Assembly (NCBI GenBank): GCA_030141605.1
Contig: JAQGDQ010000326.1
Location: 204,369 to 268,368, forward strand
Length of the DNA stretch: 64,000 bases
Origin: Tubiluchus corallicola
Lineage: Eukaryota; Priapulida; Priapulimorpha; Priapulimorphida; Tubiluchidae
Direction: 5' to 3'
Numbering within the stretch: the stretch's first letter is position 1; every line of letters begins with the position of its first letter. The notes below the pieces were generated by a model. The model worked only from the letters and a program-made list of their open reading frames with translations. It had not been told where the DNA came from and ran no database searches. Positions 25,150 to 35,919 of this stretch are shown here, one piece after another. The translations under genes were made by a program, and so were the position numbers.

Positions 25150-25215
25150 GTTTAACGGTGAACCTCGTCATTGAGGATTGAACTTGCAACAGCAATTGTT
25201 ATAATCAGCGTTTAA
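25150..25215 (-). repeat. tRNA-like SINE fragment
   Basis: The minus strand reads CGCTGATTATAACAATTG, resembling a tRNA anticodon arm with loop ATTATAA, then TTGCAAGTTCAATCCTC, a near-consensus B-box. Pairing is imperfect and the acceptor arm is absent, so a SINE remnant is more likely than a tRNA gene. Confidence 0.45.
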
Positions 25216-26289
25216 AGATTTGGTGGAAGCCCAGATCAAGCACTAAACGATAAGGTCTTTTTAATGGGACCAGAACTTATCTTATTGCTAAGCATGACCC
25301 TCTCAGATGCAGCACTGAACCAAGTGCTGAGGTAGTTTGTCATGTTAATATTATACACCTGTGGATAAATAGCCAGAAGCTGCTCATCCATATACTAACC
25401 AGGCTTTCTGTTGCTAAACTATCGTTGCAAAACAGTCTCCATGACGACGCCATTTCAGCTGTTCTTCTCGCACATGAATGGCGTTTTGACAGCAATGTCA
25501 TACCTATCCTATACCAGACATGGAGTCATGTCGAAGCCATTCGGCCACTTTTTATGTTTTCGCCCAGAGGGTGTGTTATTCGTAGACTATGACCGGGTGC
25601 TGGGATCGAATTGTAGACCAACAGGACACTGGCGACATTGCATTTTATTGTTCTACTTGTCTTGTGAGTATTCTGCATGATAATAATTTTTTTTAAATAC
25701 GAATTCAACTTCACATTGTAGTTAGAGTTAGATCTATTGAAGTTAACTATGATTAGCGATATGATAAGTCAGATTGGCCTTATTAAATTACATTACAGGT
25801 CTTCTCATTTATGTTTGTAAATACGGTGCAGTAAATAAAGTAGAGTTATGAAAAGTTTTTTCTTATTCTGCTGTATTGTGATAGCTACGTTAGTAATAAT
25901 CGTAACATGTTTATAAGACTTCATGTTAAACGATAATGCGTTGAACGCACAATCAGCTTCAGTTACAGTTAGTGTTTCGTGGGATCACTGGATCAAGTCA
26001 TCGTAGGACACCGGGCCACGTGAAAAACGTGTATTATAAACGAGTCTTACGATCCAGGATAAGGTGTACATTTTATAATACGCGTTTTTAATTTTTTAGC
26101 TACAACAAACTCTCTCAGACAATCAAGATTTTCACATTAACAAACACTCATGCAAGGGCAAATAAGTGCTAAATTCTAAACAAAGATTTGAGTTGATGAT
26201 GCTATTATCTGAAGTTTTATAATCGGAAGTGGTGCTGAGTCCTGATAAGCCACTGGCATAACAGTGTCTAGGTTTTTTTGCTCAATTAC

Positions 26290-26371
26290 AGCTGTGTTTA
26301 TCTCTCTTGAGGGCAGATTTCTTTTATTTTAGAATTCTGCTTGTCCGAGTCTACAACAGACGTTTGAGCGT

Positions 26372-26412
<41 letters not shown>
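26290..26412 (+). repeat. dispersed repeat with (GAT)n tail, copy 2
   Basis: The body ends 'gagtctacaacagac' and is followed by a perfect ATG/GAT trinucleotide run at 26372-26412. It matches the body and tail at 2370-2472 in the same orientation, about 24 kb away. Confidence 0.55.
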
Positions 26413-26689
26413 ATAAAGTTTTACCATGCTGTGTTTAGCTGACTAAGCCTTCCATTTTCCGCAAAAACACTTATAATAAACTTATGACCAGCCTTTAAAG
26501 TCGCCATGTTTACTTTGTGCGTTCTGGCGTTTATATATCTCGTATGCTGCTATACTACAGGATTCGAATGTTAAAAGTTAATGACGCGAGGTATACAGTA
26601 TATTATGAAGTATTCTGCGTTTTTGATATATAAATTAACCTAGTTAGCGATAGACTTCTATAATAAATTGCTGACAAAGCAATTAAAAC

Positions 26690-26840
26690 GACTTGACTAA
26701 TTAAGCGCAAAAGTTCAAACTGTTGAATTAATTAGTGGATTCTGATCAATCATGCATTGCATTGTATTCTACTAATTGCTTTTGCTTCGCAGAATGCGCT
26801 CTAATTAACGCATTGATCATTAAAATTATTAGCCGTACAA
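26690..26840. promoter_or_regulatory. TAATTA-rich island (candidate conserved element)
   Basis: Contains CTAATTAAG, GAATTAATTAG, CTAATTG and CTAATTAAC with interspersed TGATCAATCATGCAT-like sequence over 150 bp. This resembles homeodomain-binding clusters near developmental genes. No coding potential was seen. Confidence 0.25.
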
Positions 26841-27782
26841 AGCTTTCTTTTGTTAAATAAAATAATTTTCACTGTTGATTTAAATCTAGGTAATGGTACT
26901 GACATTAGTAAACAAAATGAATAAATAGTGGCCAGAGTTTATAAGACTGTTAATAGAAAAAAAACTGAAGCAGCCTAAGAAATAAATTGAAGCAATTGAA
27001 AGTACGTATGCCTCGAAGTTTGATTTGTTCACTGCTTACATGAAACTAGCAAACATTTAATCAACTTGAGTAAAACAAATTTTGTGAATCATATTTCCAA
27101 TATAAACGTTATATCAAGTGAAGTTTAATAATTCAAAGAAAAATGGAAGAGACGTTTGTTGATAATTCTGTATGCTTATATTCATCAAGTTAATTAAATT
27201 TACTTTTGTGTATTCATATACGCCAGCTTCGTGAATATTTCTGCAAGGGTCAAGAAAAACTACGTGAACGAACGCGTAATTTTGAGATTCCTTGTTGCAG
27301 GTGCTGAGGTTCTGATTTAATGGTACTAATGCTGCGGGTGCACAAGAATAGTGTTAAGGTTGAGGTCGTGGTCACTGAAGACTTACCGCTAAGAATTTAA
27401 AGATTCCACGTGCTTGGGTGACAAAAAACGTCACACATGCACATTTGTTCACATAGTGTTTCATATTTAATCTTTTACAACCCAATAGCTAGTAAGTTTA
27501 ACCTACGAGCAAAGAGAAAAATTGAAATTTGGCTGGGTGACGCAGAGACATGGAATACCTGACGGTAACGTAACGAAATGTAACATGAAATAAGATGAAA
27601 CGACCTGGCCATTTAAATATAAAGTTCATAGAACCTACTGTACTCAGCTTTTCATAAATTGCTACTGTTTAAAATTTTTGCGTAATCTTTAACAGAAATC
27701 AATTTAGCGCGCTGTGACAGAATATTTATAAAAACATTTTCTGGGAACATTCATAGCAAATACTGAAAAACTTTTATCAAGT

Positions 27783-28125
27783 TACAATAGAACTAGAACA
27801 TGGGAAACAGCTGTTGCCAAAGGTCAAGCGTTGACATCTATTGACGTTCCTCTTCAACTGTCCAAGGTTACAATCGAGGAGGAGCGAGGCACACACGATC
27901 TTAACCAAGTTCTACGTACGACCAGCTCCAAGAGAAAAGCTGGAAGAGGTGCTGTTGCAGATATTTATGAAAAAACTTCAATGTGCTAAACAAGAGAGTG
28001 GGTCGAGAAATGACATCGCGGAAATATGTGCAAGTATCAAAGACGATCAAGACAGTACCGGGCGAGTCTTTCACGAACGCCGATCCAAAAAAAATAATAC
28101 ACGCTTAAAGCAGAAGAAAGCCTGA
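27783..28125 (+). other. GC-richer island open in two frames, unrecognised
   Basis: A block of clearly higher GC than its flanks. One frame (27841-28125) is open for 94 codons with a charged C-terminal half (KDDQDSTG, ERRSKKNN). A second frame is open from before 27783 to a stop near 27987. In a third frame a short peptide MGNSCCQRSSVDIY begins at 27800 (an N-myristoylation/palmitoylation-like start) and stops at once. No splice pair joins these frames convincingly and I recognise no family. It could be an exon of an unidentified gene, an old retrocopy with frameshifts, or a chance open island. Confidence 0.25.
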
Positions 28126-29199
28126 ATACCTTCAAGAAGTATACAAGAACATTCATGTGATGTTTGCATGAAGCTAAAAAATTCCTACTGTCTTATTGCT
28201 ACTTGTATTAGCAGCTACCTATATAAAACTTGAAATTTTAACTGCAACTATGACCATTAGACGCAGCAATTTTGACGATAGGTAATTCGAAACAATTTTA
28301 GATAATATTGGGTAAGTTTTGAAAAAGTAATCAGAGCATTCGTAGCGCACTTGTCACTAATTAAACAAAAGTTTAAATTACTTTTTGGCCAATAAGATCA
28401 ATAACGTGGTTTTTTGTTGGTAAATCAGTGGGATGATGATCCAGTGCCGTTTTATCAGAGGACACGAATATTTAAATTATCAAGAATTTTCTTTTCTAAT
28501 TACACGAGTCTTTCAAATACGTAAGCGAAATACAGAGTAACACTACTTTGTGTGGAAGTTTTTTTTTCGGATATACTTTAAAATCCCATTTTCTTCCCTT
28601 TTAAAGCTGCTGACCCTCTTCTCTGAATGTGTAGAATAAATCTTGTGGAATTTGTCAAAGTAAGTTTCTGCTTGACTGTGATTAAGGGGGGGGGGGCGCA
28701 AAACCCCTTTCCTGTTTGTGGCAGCACTAAACACAAATTCGAATAACTAATTTATGGTAAGGTGCACGAAGAGACTCCGCCGTAAGTTTAACTCAGGCAC
28801 AAGACAAACAGGCAAGATCAAGTTAAAGTTCGCGGCCATAATCTTTAAAACAGATTAGACGTCATAGTTATATATACTACGAGTGATCATCCTTATAAGC
28901 TATTTCTTCCTAGGTGCAACAAAACTCTGTCTTTGTTAGACTATATCGCTTAGGCACGGCTCTTCCTTCTCATGTTGTAATGGTTCCCTCTTTGGCTTCC
29001 TTAAAAACATCTTTAAGAAATTCTAATTTCACTAATCGTCTCAACATTTTTCGTTAGTTTAGAGGATGCTCTTCATAGTGATCCCCTGACTTCCGAAAGT
29101 ACATACAATTTGTTTATTTTTGCAATAGTCATTAACAATTAACAATCTGTATGGTTTATCTGTATGGCTGATTTATAAATTCTCACCACAGGTGCCCAA

Positions 29200-29322
29200 G
29201 TGTATTTTCTGCTTCCCTTGTTAGCGCTAGTTGCTCCAGCACTTTTATCGCTTTACTATTTATTTGTGCATTATTACTTTGTTAAAAGCGCAAATAAAAT
29301 TCATTCATTCATTCATTCATTT
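29200..29322 (+). mobile_element. LINE-type 3' end with (ATTC)n tail
   Basis: The sequence 'tttgtgcattattactttgt' followed by 'taaaagcgcaaataaaattc' runs straight into (ATTC)n at 29301-29320. A short 3' UTR with AATAAA and a tetranucleotide tail instead of poly(A) is typical of 5'-truncated CR1/L2-type non-LTR elements. No reverse-transcriptase sequence is attached here. Confidence 0.4.
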
Positions 29323-32300
29323 ATTAGTAAGAAGATATACTACCAATGCAATAATTATTTGTGCCTGCCGTATCTCACTTCGTGATTACTATCAGCATTG
29401 CTACTGTCATCGCCGCCCCGCCACTGTTACTTTTCGTAGTTACAAATTGGAGTCAAGAAACCAACAAAATACCTTAAGCCCGAATTTCTAATGCATGGAG
29501 TACTGTTCCTAAATTTCGTCGCGAATTATCATAGGACATGTTTACTGTTAGGCGTTTGTTGTGAAGTTTTCCAGTCGATTTGTAATTTTTTCAATTTTCA
29601 AATCTACATGTACATGGCGCTGACACATTCTTTTCCAACGTGTGCATAATACAAGTGCTTTAGCCGTTGATAAATTTTCTCTATTGCTTAGAAATTCACA
29701 TTTTAATAACACGGGAGAGGCAGAATTACACTCGTGCTTTGCTGCTTTTCAAAAGAGTTGATGATGAATGGACGAAAACGTTGAAATTAGCCAGAAGTTG
29801 ACAAGCAAAATTTCCTATTAATTTCACTTCGACTTGCAATCCATTGTGTAAAAGAATAAATGCTTCAAATTTTTCATTCGCGTGCATTCTTAATCATTTT
29901 TGTTTAAATTCGACTGTGGATTCGCAATATAGTTTCACGATATAGGTTTCTTGGTAATTGCAAGTAATGAATGCTCAGTAATTACAACCCACGAATACAT
30001 TTAATAACATAAATAATATAACGTTTGCAGAACGTCGTTAAATCGCGTTTTCATTTTGTCGAATATATGAGCATGGAAAGCCATTGAAACAAAGAAATTG
30101 CTTCTCCAGGAAACATTTACTGAAATTCATTTGAGAAAACGCGCGTCAATTTTTTTAATCTAATTTGTTTTGCGTGTTATGCACGCGCATGATTTAGCAA
30201 TGTATTGCATCTAGTTGACAAGAAGTGTATAACTTGCTCAAATAAACTATCATAATGCAGAACTTACAAAGTAATACTGTACTCAAATGTTCAATGATAT
30301 TGCTCAAGTACAAACTAGCTTAGATGTACTCGCATAGATGTAAATATTCTTTCTAACGATTATGATAGATATCAAAAGTGACGTTTCGACTGTATTTGCG
30401 ATATTAAGTAAATAGTTTTGTCTTTTCTATTGTTTGTATTTGCTGTAAAATATGGGCGAGCACATAATACGTGATAATAATAACAAATTAGTGATTTGGC
30501 ATAATGTGTAATAATTTTAATAGCGGCTAATGTATTTTTCTGATTGTAATTTTGACAGTCTTAGTAACATTGTATTACACGTATATTTGACATTGTATCA
30601 TTAATGTATCAGCGCATATATCCTATGTAAGCAAGTATGTATGTATGTATCCTATTCTTATAATTAAGCTAAAACTTTGCCTGCAACTAGACGCCCATTT
30701 AGGTAAATTATGTCATTTAAAATGAAAGTTTAATTTTCATCATTACAAAGCAGAATTGTAATAAAAACATGCGAACAATCTTAAAAAATAATTATGTTTG
30801 TGTAATTATAAATCATTTGTCTTAAGCGTATATGTCTCTGATTCTTACTATCATGTAGGTGTTGACAAATGAGAATCACGAAAAGAAACCAATTACTATA
30901 GACAGTCCTGGAATAACTATTGAACAAAATAAGCACGTGTTTCAGGCTATAGGGGAAAAGACCCCTTACACATTTTAATAAGCTGCTCTGTCTTTACTGG
31001 TATCCATTTCGCATATAAATATGCTGAATGGCCGTCATTTTATAAGATTTAGAGTACTCTCTGTATTTTTAATCAAATATTACTTTCTTGCATTTACTGA
31101 AAATAAATCTTACTGCAAGTTTTTTTCATTTCGAAAAATAAATTTCATTTTACATTTTAACATTATTTTTATTCTGAATTACACATTTATGAGGTACCGT
31201 GACCTTTTCGATGCTTAGGGCCTACTGAGATATTAATCTTGCCCTGACAATATTTGCTAAGAATTCCATTGAAATGTTAAATCTGATACGAAGCCATTCA
31301 GTATTCATATTAGCATAAATAACTCAAAAACAATGATAAAAATCTGTTACTAAAGTTCACTAAATTCTATAATTATAATTTTATAATTTCAAAATTAACA
31401 AAACAATGACGATCACATCTATTAAAAAAATTATATCGTCCTGCTTTCAATTAATTTAAACAGTGTCAAAAAAAAATTAAAAATGCTCTACTAACAAAAT
31501 TCGCAGGACGACACTTTATCATGGTAAACTAATCGACAAACTAGAACGATAACTCGACATTTCTTTGTTAATCTAGTCAAGTTAATCTGCGTCAATAATA
31601 TAAGCAGTTTGTCGACTTTTCCAGTTTCCTCTTGAGGGCGTGCACCGAGTGTGTGAGTGACAACGGCCACAATAGGCAATTAGTAGAAATTTGTTTTTTA
31701 CATGGATGCATAAAAATTGCATGTAGTATAATGTTTCCATAATGGTCCATGCGATTAGTGATGTTAAGAATGAAGTGGCTTAAAATAAGGGGTGTCTTCT
31801 GTGAACAAGATAATGCAGGCTCCTCAGTAGGGGTGAGCATTCTCTGCCAGAAATCGAATTAGGATCGAATAGAATTTGTAACTTTCGAATTCGACAGTAA
31901 AATTATTGTCAATGAATGCCTTAAAATTTTAATGAATCCTAATTGAATCAAATTTTAAGTGATCAATTGATGTTGTATTTTTTGAACAAATTTATGGTTT
32001 TATAGTTTATACTTAACTTACAAAAAAGAGTGATGTGAATTTAAGTTTGATTACACATTTGTCAGCTGAGAATTGCTTAGTGATTAAACTGAAACGCCCT
32101 GTTTTAAACTACTAACAGCAGTATAATGCAGATTTTTATCGATAAATTTTGTAGGAAGCCTACTGAATACTGAATAGGCCTACTAATCCTATAAAGATCT
32201 CTAGATTCATATTAGATTTAGATTTTATTTCTCACTAATTGCAATGCACATTCAATGATATGAGACAATAATTACAAAATGACATGCCAAAAAACAAACT

Positions 32301-32515
32301 GCTCACAATAAAATACTTCAATGTGTGCTGAAAGAAAATCTTGTAAACAAAACATTGATAATGAGAAAGTGTCAGGCAAAACAAGGCAGGGTTTAAAATT
32401 AGGATGTGTATAGAAAATAATTCGATTAGAGGTGCAGGTTAGTCAAGATAGGTTAAGTTACGTAAGTAACATGTACATTATATACAAGAAACCTCGTGAG
32501 ATTTTAAATACATTA

Positions 32516-32520
32516 CATTA
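32516..32520. repeat. target-site duplication, left copy (CATTA)
   Basis: CATTA directly abuts the left LTR and is repeated directly after the right LTR at 37230-37234. A 5-bp duplication is what Ty3/Gypsy integrases produce, so both LTRs belong to one insertion. Confidence 0.85.
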
Positions 32521-32889
32521 TGTTGTGTTTTGTTTCTCTCGGAAGGCTCTTAGAGAAAACCAGAAAACACTTCGTCAAATTAAACTAGTTTATTAAGCGA
32601 GAATTCTACAACACAAAAGTATGAAGGAACGCGAAATGATTACACTAAATGTGAAAATCTGGAAAATGTTTGAGTGTATCTAAAAATACAAGTATACAAG
32701 AGAATGGGTAAATGGCGTCCGTGTGAATCTGTGTGTGTCTATCAGTGGCCTGCTTCGCCTTATATAGGGTGCCAGGGAACATTCTAGACATTTCTTTCTA
32801 GAACATTCTACAAGATAAGACGATTATTCTAATGGAACATTGTACAATGTTCTATTTAATTCTCATAGATGCCAGCGATTTCCACAACA
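32521..32889 (-). repeat. 3' LTR (369 bp)
   Basis: The left copy is the 3' LTR for the minus-strand element. It starts TGTTGTG and ends CACAACA on either strand. The plus strand shows 'cgccttatata' near 32757, so the minus strand has a TATATAAGG promoter-like box. Compared with the other LTR it keeps a 34-bp segment near 32813-32846 that is bordered by the near-direct repeats AACATTCTACA and AACATTGTACA. Confidence 0.95.
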
Positions 32890-32900
32890 CCTCCCCACCG
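32890..32900 (-). other. polypurine tract
   Basis: The minus strand reads CGGTGGGGAGG immediately before the 3' LTR start (TGTTGTGG). This is where second-strand DNA priming is expected in LTR elements. Confidence 0.75.
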
Positions 32901-32915
32901 AAATTGATGCTGTCT

Positions 32916-33881
32916 TCAAAGCATCAGCAACAAAGTCTCTCTCAGCTGGGGTTGTCCGGTCCATATTCTGGCACAGGCGGCTTGGTCTCGGATATGGGCT
33001 GAGGTGCTCCAGTCTGCTTCAGGGTTTCGGGCAGTTCTTCCAGGATCCATTGGATGATCAGGTGGAAGCTCAGAAGTAAAGTCCTTCTCATCACCAGGTT
33101 CGTAGTCCTCTGCAAAAGCGTAGCACGTACGTAGCTGTTCCCAGTGTCGTCTCCACACTGGACCATGAGGAAAGACCTTAACATTGAAGCAGCGCACACC
33201 CAAAGCTTTCTTTATGACCGCTGGTACCCATCGGGGATGTCCGTCTCGACGAGGTCTATAGTACAGGGCATAGACAGGCTTTCCAGCCTTGTACTGCTTG
33301 GTGACCTTGGCAACACCTCCCGAGATGACTCCTTGGATTGCTTGCCCTAAGCAGCGTGCGCTGGCGAGGGTAGCAAGCAGTCGATCCTTGTCCGTATCTG
33401 CCGGGACATCAAGAGTTCACTCGGAGAGAATCCACAGGATGTCGGTGTTCTCCGGTACTGCATCAGAAACTCTTGAAGAGCTCGCTTCGGGACAGAGAAG
33501 ACTTTCTGAGTGCTTGCTTAAATGTCTGCACCAATCGTTCCGCTGCTCCGTTGGTAGCTGGATGGTATGGTGCTCCTGTGAGATGGCTTGTTCTGATGTG
33601 ATGAGTCACATCGTCAGCTAGCCATTTCGATAGCCGCATCGATACTGGGCCAGTAGACAGCAGTTCTTGCCAACTGTTTCATGCGTTCCATGCCGAAGTG
33701 CCCGATATGCAGTAGATCCAGGATCTTGGACTGCAGGCTCTGTGGAATCACAACTCTTGATCCATGGATGAGGCATCCGTGGCAGATACTGAGTGAATCC
33801 GACAACTTCCGGAACTTTTCGACTTCTCGGTTGATCTCAGCGTGCTTGGCCATCCTTCTCGGACGTAGCGCATGACCATAG
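32916..33881 (-). pseudogene. Gypsy integrase remnant, core deleted and frameshifted
   Basis: The frame at 33614-33881 encodes the end of the N-terminal zinc-binding part of integrase (HIGHFGMERMKQLA then VYWPSIDAAIE). Directly after it, in a shifted frame near 33480-33611, comes the end of the catalytic core around NGAAERLVQTFKQAL, which holds the family's third acidic residue (Glu). The intervening core region with the CPxC-type motif and the first two catalytic Asp residues is absent. More shifts follow near 33470 and 33350, and the C-terminal part (33203-32916) is open again with RPRRDGHPRWVPA-type sequence upstream. The product would be inactive. Confidence 0.85.
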
Positions 33882-35417
33882 CTAGCACTGGATCTTTCCC
33901 TGACTCTTGTCGGGGATGTTGGCGTCCACAGGCTTGACTTGAAGACTGAGAACTTTAATGGCACACACCATGTCCATGTCTTCACCATTTTCCTCCCTGT
34001 CGAAGTCGTTGTCGTCTCCAGATGGGAAGCGACTAACGGCATCTGCATTGCCGTGATCTGCTGTTTTCCGGTACTCGATTTTGTAGTCAAACTGGTTTAG
34101 CCCCAGGGCCCACCGAGCTAGACGATTAGCTACAAGAAGTGGCGTCCCTTTCTTCGGTCCGAAGAGTGAAGTTAGTGGCTTATGATCAGTCACCAGTGTG
34201 AAATGAGACCCGTAGCGGTACTGGTAGAATTTCCGTAAGCCGAGGATAATAGCTAGGGCTTCCTTATGTATTTGGCTGTAGTTCCTTTCTGCAGCTGTGA
34301 GAGTCTTGGACACATTGGCAATTGGGCACTCGCTTCCGCCAGGATAGCGATGAAACTGGACAGCTCCAATTCCAATGTTGGACGCGTCACAAGCCAATCC
34401 CAGAGGCTTGTCTGGGTCGAAATGCACAAGGACTTGATCTGAGGATAGCACATTTTTCAAAAGTTGAAATACTGTTTGCTCCTCATCTCCCCACTCCCAG
34501 GGGACTGTCTTCTTGGTCAAGTGGTAAAGAGGCTCTGCCATAGTAGCCAAGTTTGGGATGAACTTCCCGTAGAACTGAACCGAGCCTAAGAAAGACTTGA
34601 AGCTTGAGACGTCTGTAAGAGGTGGCATCTTCATGACTGCCTCGACCTTGGATCCTTTCGCAACTCCTTCGGCCGATAAGGTGTGTCCAAGATATTCAAT
34701 ACTTGGTTGTGCGAACAAGCACTTTTTACGACAACATCTGAGTCCTTTGTCGTTCAGATGAGTGAGCAAGCGTCTCACGTTGCTCAGGTGATCATTTGCA
34801 TCTTGCCCGCTGACGAGCATATCATCTTGGAAGACAGCGACTCCAGGCAGATCACTGGTCAGGTTGCCCATGATCTCCTGAAAGTAACCAGGCGCTGACT
34901 TGATTCCGAAAGGAAGTCGTTGCCGCAGGAGTACACCACTGTGGGTACTGAGAGCTAGCCTGCGTTGACTCTCGGGTGCCAGCTTGATCTGGTTATAGGC
35001 ATCAGCAAGGTCGATCTTCGTGTAGCCGTATCCGCCTCCCAGCTTCTGCATCAGTTCCTCTGGGAGTGGCATCGGATGACGGTGGTCCTTTAGCTGATTG
35101 TTGATGCCGACTGAGTAGTCACCACAGATCCGCAATTTGGGCTTCTGAGTGCCCGGAGTGTAAGCTTTACGAATCGGTACCACTGGCATTCCGTATTTGT
35201 TGAACTGGACTGGTTTCCAGACACCTTTGGCGATGCCTTCTTCGTAACCTTTGGCCAGGTCATCTCGAAGAGCGAATGGAACCAGTCGTGCCTTGTGAAA
35301 AACCGGCTTCGTGTCAGACTTGAACTTCACTTCCTGTTCGAAGTCCTTAAAACACCCCAATTCTTCTTTGAAGAGATCTGGGAACTCGCCACACAGGTTG
35401 TGGCAATCTTGTTCCAA
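33882..35417 (-). CDS. Gypsy reverse transcriptase-RNase H (element fragment)
   Basis: An uninterrupted 511-codon frame of the retrotransposon polymerase. RT features in order: a RICGDYSVGIN palm segment, KIDLADAYNQIKL, LRQRLPFGIKSAPGYFQ, then the active site VFQDDMLVSG, in which the usual Tyr-x-Asp-Asp is Phe-Gln-Asp-Asp. After YLGH the connection and RNase H parts follow, with DASNIGIGAV, the catalytic-Glu segment IHKEALAI, TDHKPL and NADAVSR at the end. Both polymerase aspartates and RNase H acidic residues are present, so this portion looks better preserved than the rest. It overlaps the protease frame in a different phase and runs out of frame into integrase near 33890. In an intact element it would be part of a Pol polyprotein. 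Confidence 0.93.
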   Translation of the reverse strand: MEQDCHNLCGEFPDLFKEELGCFKDFEQEVKFKSDTKPVFHKARLVPFALRDDLAKGYEEGIAKGVWKPVQFNKYGMPVVPIRKAYTPGTQKPKLRICGDYSVGINNQLKDHRHPMPLPEELMQKLGGGYGYTKIDLADAYNQIKLAPESQRRLALSTHSGVLLRQRLPFGIKSAPGYFQEIMGNLTSDLPGVAVFQDDMLVSGQDANDHLSNVRRLLTHLNDKGLRCCRKKCLFAQPSIEYLGHTLSAEGVAKGSKVEAVMKMPPLTDVSSFKSFLGSVQFYGKFIPNLATMAEPLYHLTKKTVPWEWGDEEQTVFQLLKNVLSSDQVLVHFDPDKPLGLACDASNIGIGAVQFHRYPGGSECPIANVSKTLTAAERNYSQIHKEALAIILGLRKFYQYRYGSHFTLVTDHKPLTSLFGPKKGTPLLVANRLARWALGLNQFDYKIEYRKTADHGNADAVSRFPSGDDNDFDREENGEDMDMVCAIKVLSLQVKPVDANIPDKSQGKIQC

Positions 35418-35809
35418 GGAAGCATAAGACGTGTAACAGGTTCTGGATGTGATGTTTTTACACCCTTGCTCTTGTCTTGACTCTCTATGCTTCTCAGTCC
35501 TAGAGCATTGTCCACAGAAATTCCCAGCTTCTGGATAGCATTTCGTCCTAGCAGGTTCAGGTCATGGATCTTGGTGATGATGTAAGGATTTGAGCTTTGT
35601 TTGCCAGTCTTTGGATCCTTGCTCTGGCCCATGAAAGTTCCCAGCACAGGCAGGTCCTGCTTGCTGGCAGACTCGTAGCCATGTCTGACGTCATCCAGCT
35701 TTGGCTTTCCTAGATGTTTCCAGACCGGCACCGAAACAAAATTTCCCGAGGTTGCAGTGTCAAGTTCCATCTTGAACTGTTGGTCTTGGATGTTGACTTT
35801 GACATCCAA
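35327..35809 (-). pseudogene. Gypsy aspartic protease region
   Basis: A 160-codon frame containing a retropepsin-like active-site stretch, LDTATSGNFVS, in which the usual Asp-Thr/Ser-Gly triad reads Asp-Thr-Ala, and a second conserved block LLGRNAIQKLG near the end. The catalytic Asp is present. The frame differs from RT downstream and from the second gag frame upstream, so shifts separate them. Whether Ala after DT is a lineage feature or damage cannot be decided from one copy. Confidence 0.8.
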
Positions 35810-35919
35810 ACTAGGAGAATCTTCGGGAACTTCACCGAGGATCGCATTGACAAGCTCATCTTTTTATTCTCCTCACGGACTTTCCAGATTTTTGGTCTCG
35901 TTGCTGTCGTTGCTTCTTC

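Larger units (their letters stand above)
7716..32515. other. gene-poor region upstream of Dachshund
   Basis: About 25 kb without a convincing gene. Open frames here are short, AT-driven and resemble no family I know. The content is simple-sequence arrays, SINE-like tRNA fragments, a LINE 3' tail, scattered TAATTA-rich islands and otherwise unrecognised AT-rich DNA. Its position directly 5' of a developmental transcription-factor gene makes distal regulatory content plausible, but that is inference. Stretches with nothing recognised: 9.3-10.8, 11.6-14.1, 15.3-16.4, 17.4-18.1, 19.0-20.6, 23.1-25.1, 28.2-29.2 and 29.4-32.5 kb. Confidence 0.6.

Noticed and set aside
25411..25680. 89-codon frame beginning MLNYRCKTVS
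   Set aside because: The end of the frame overlaps a B-box-like 'gggatcgaattg' patch, suggesting repeat-derived sequence; no protein family recognised.
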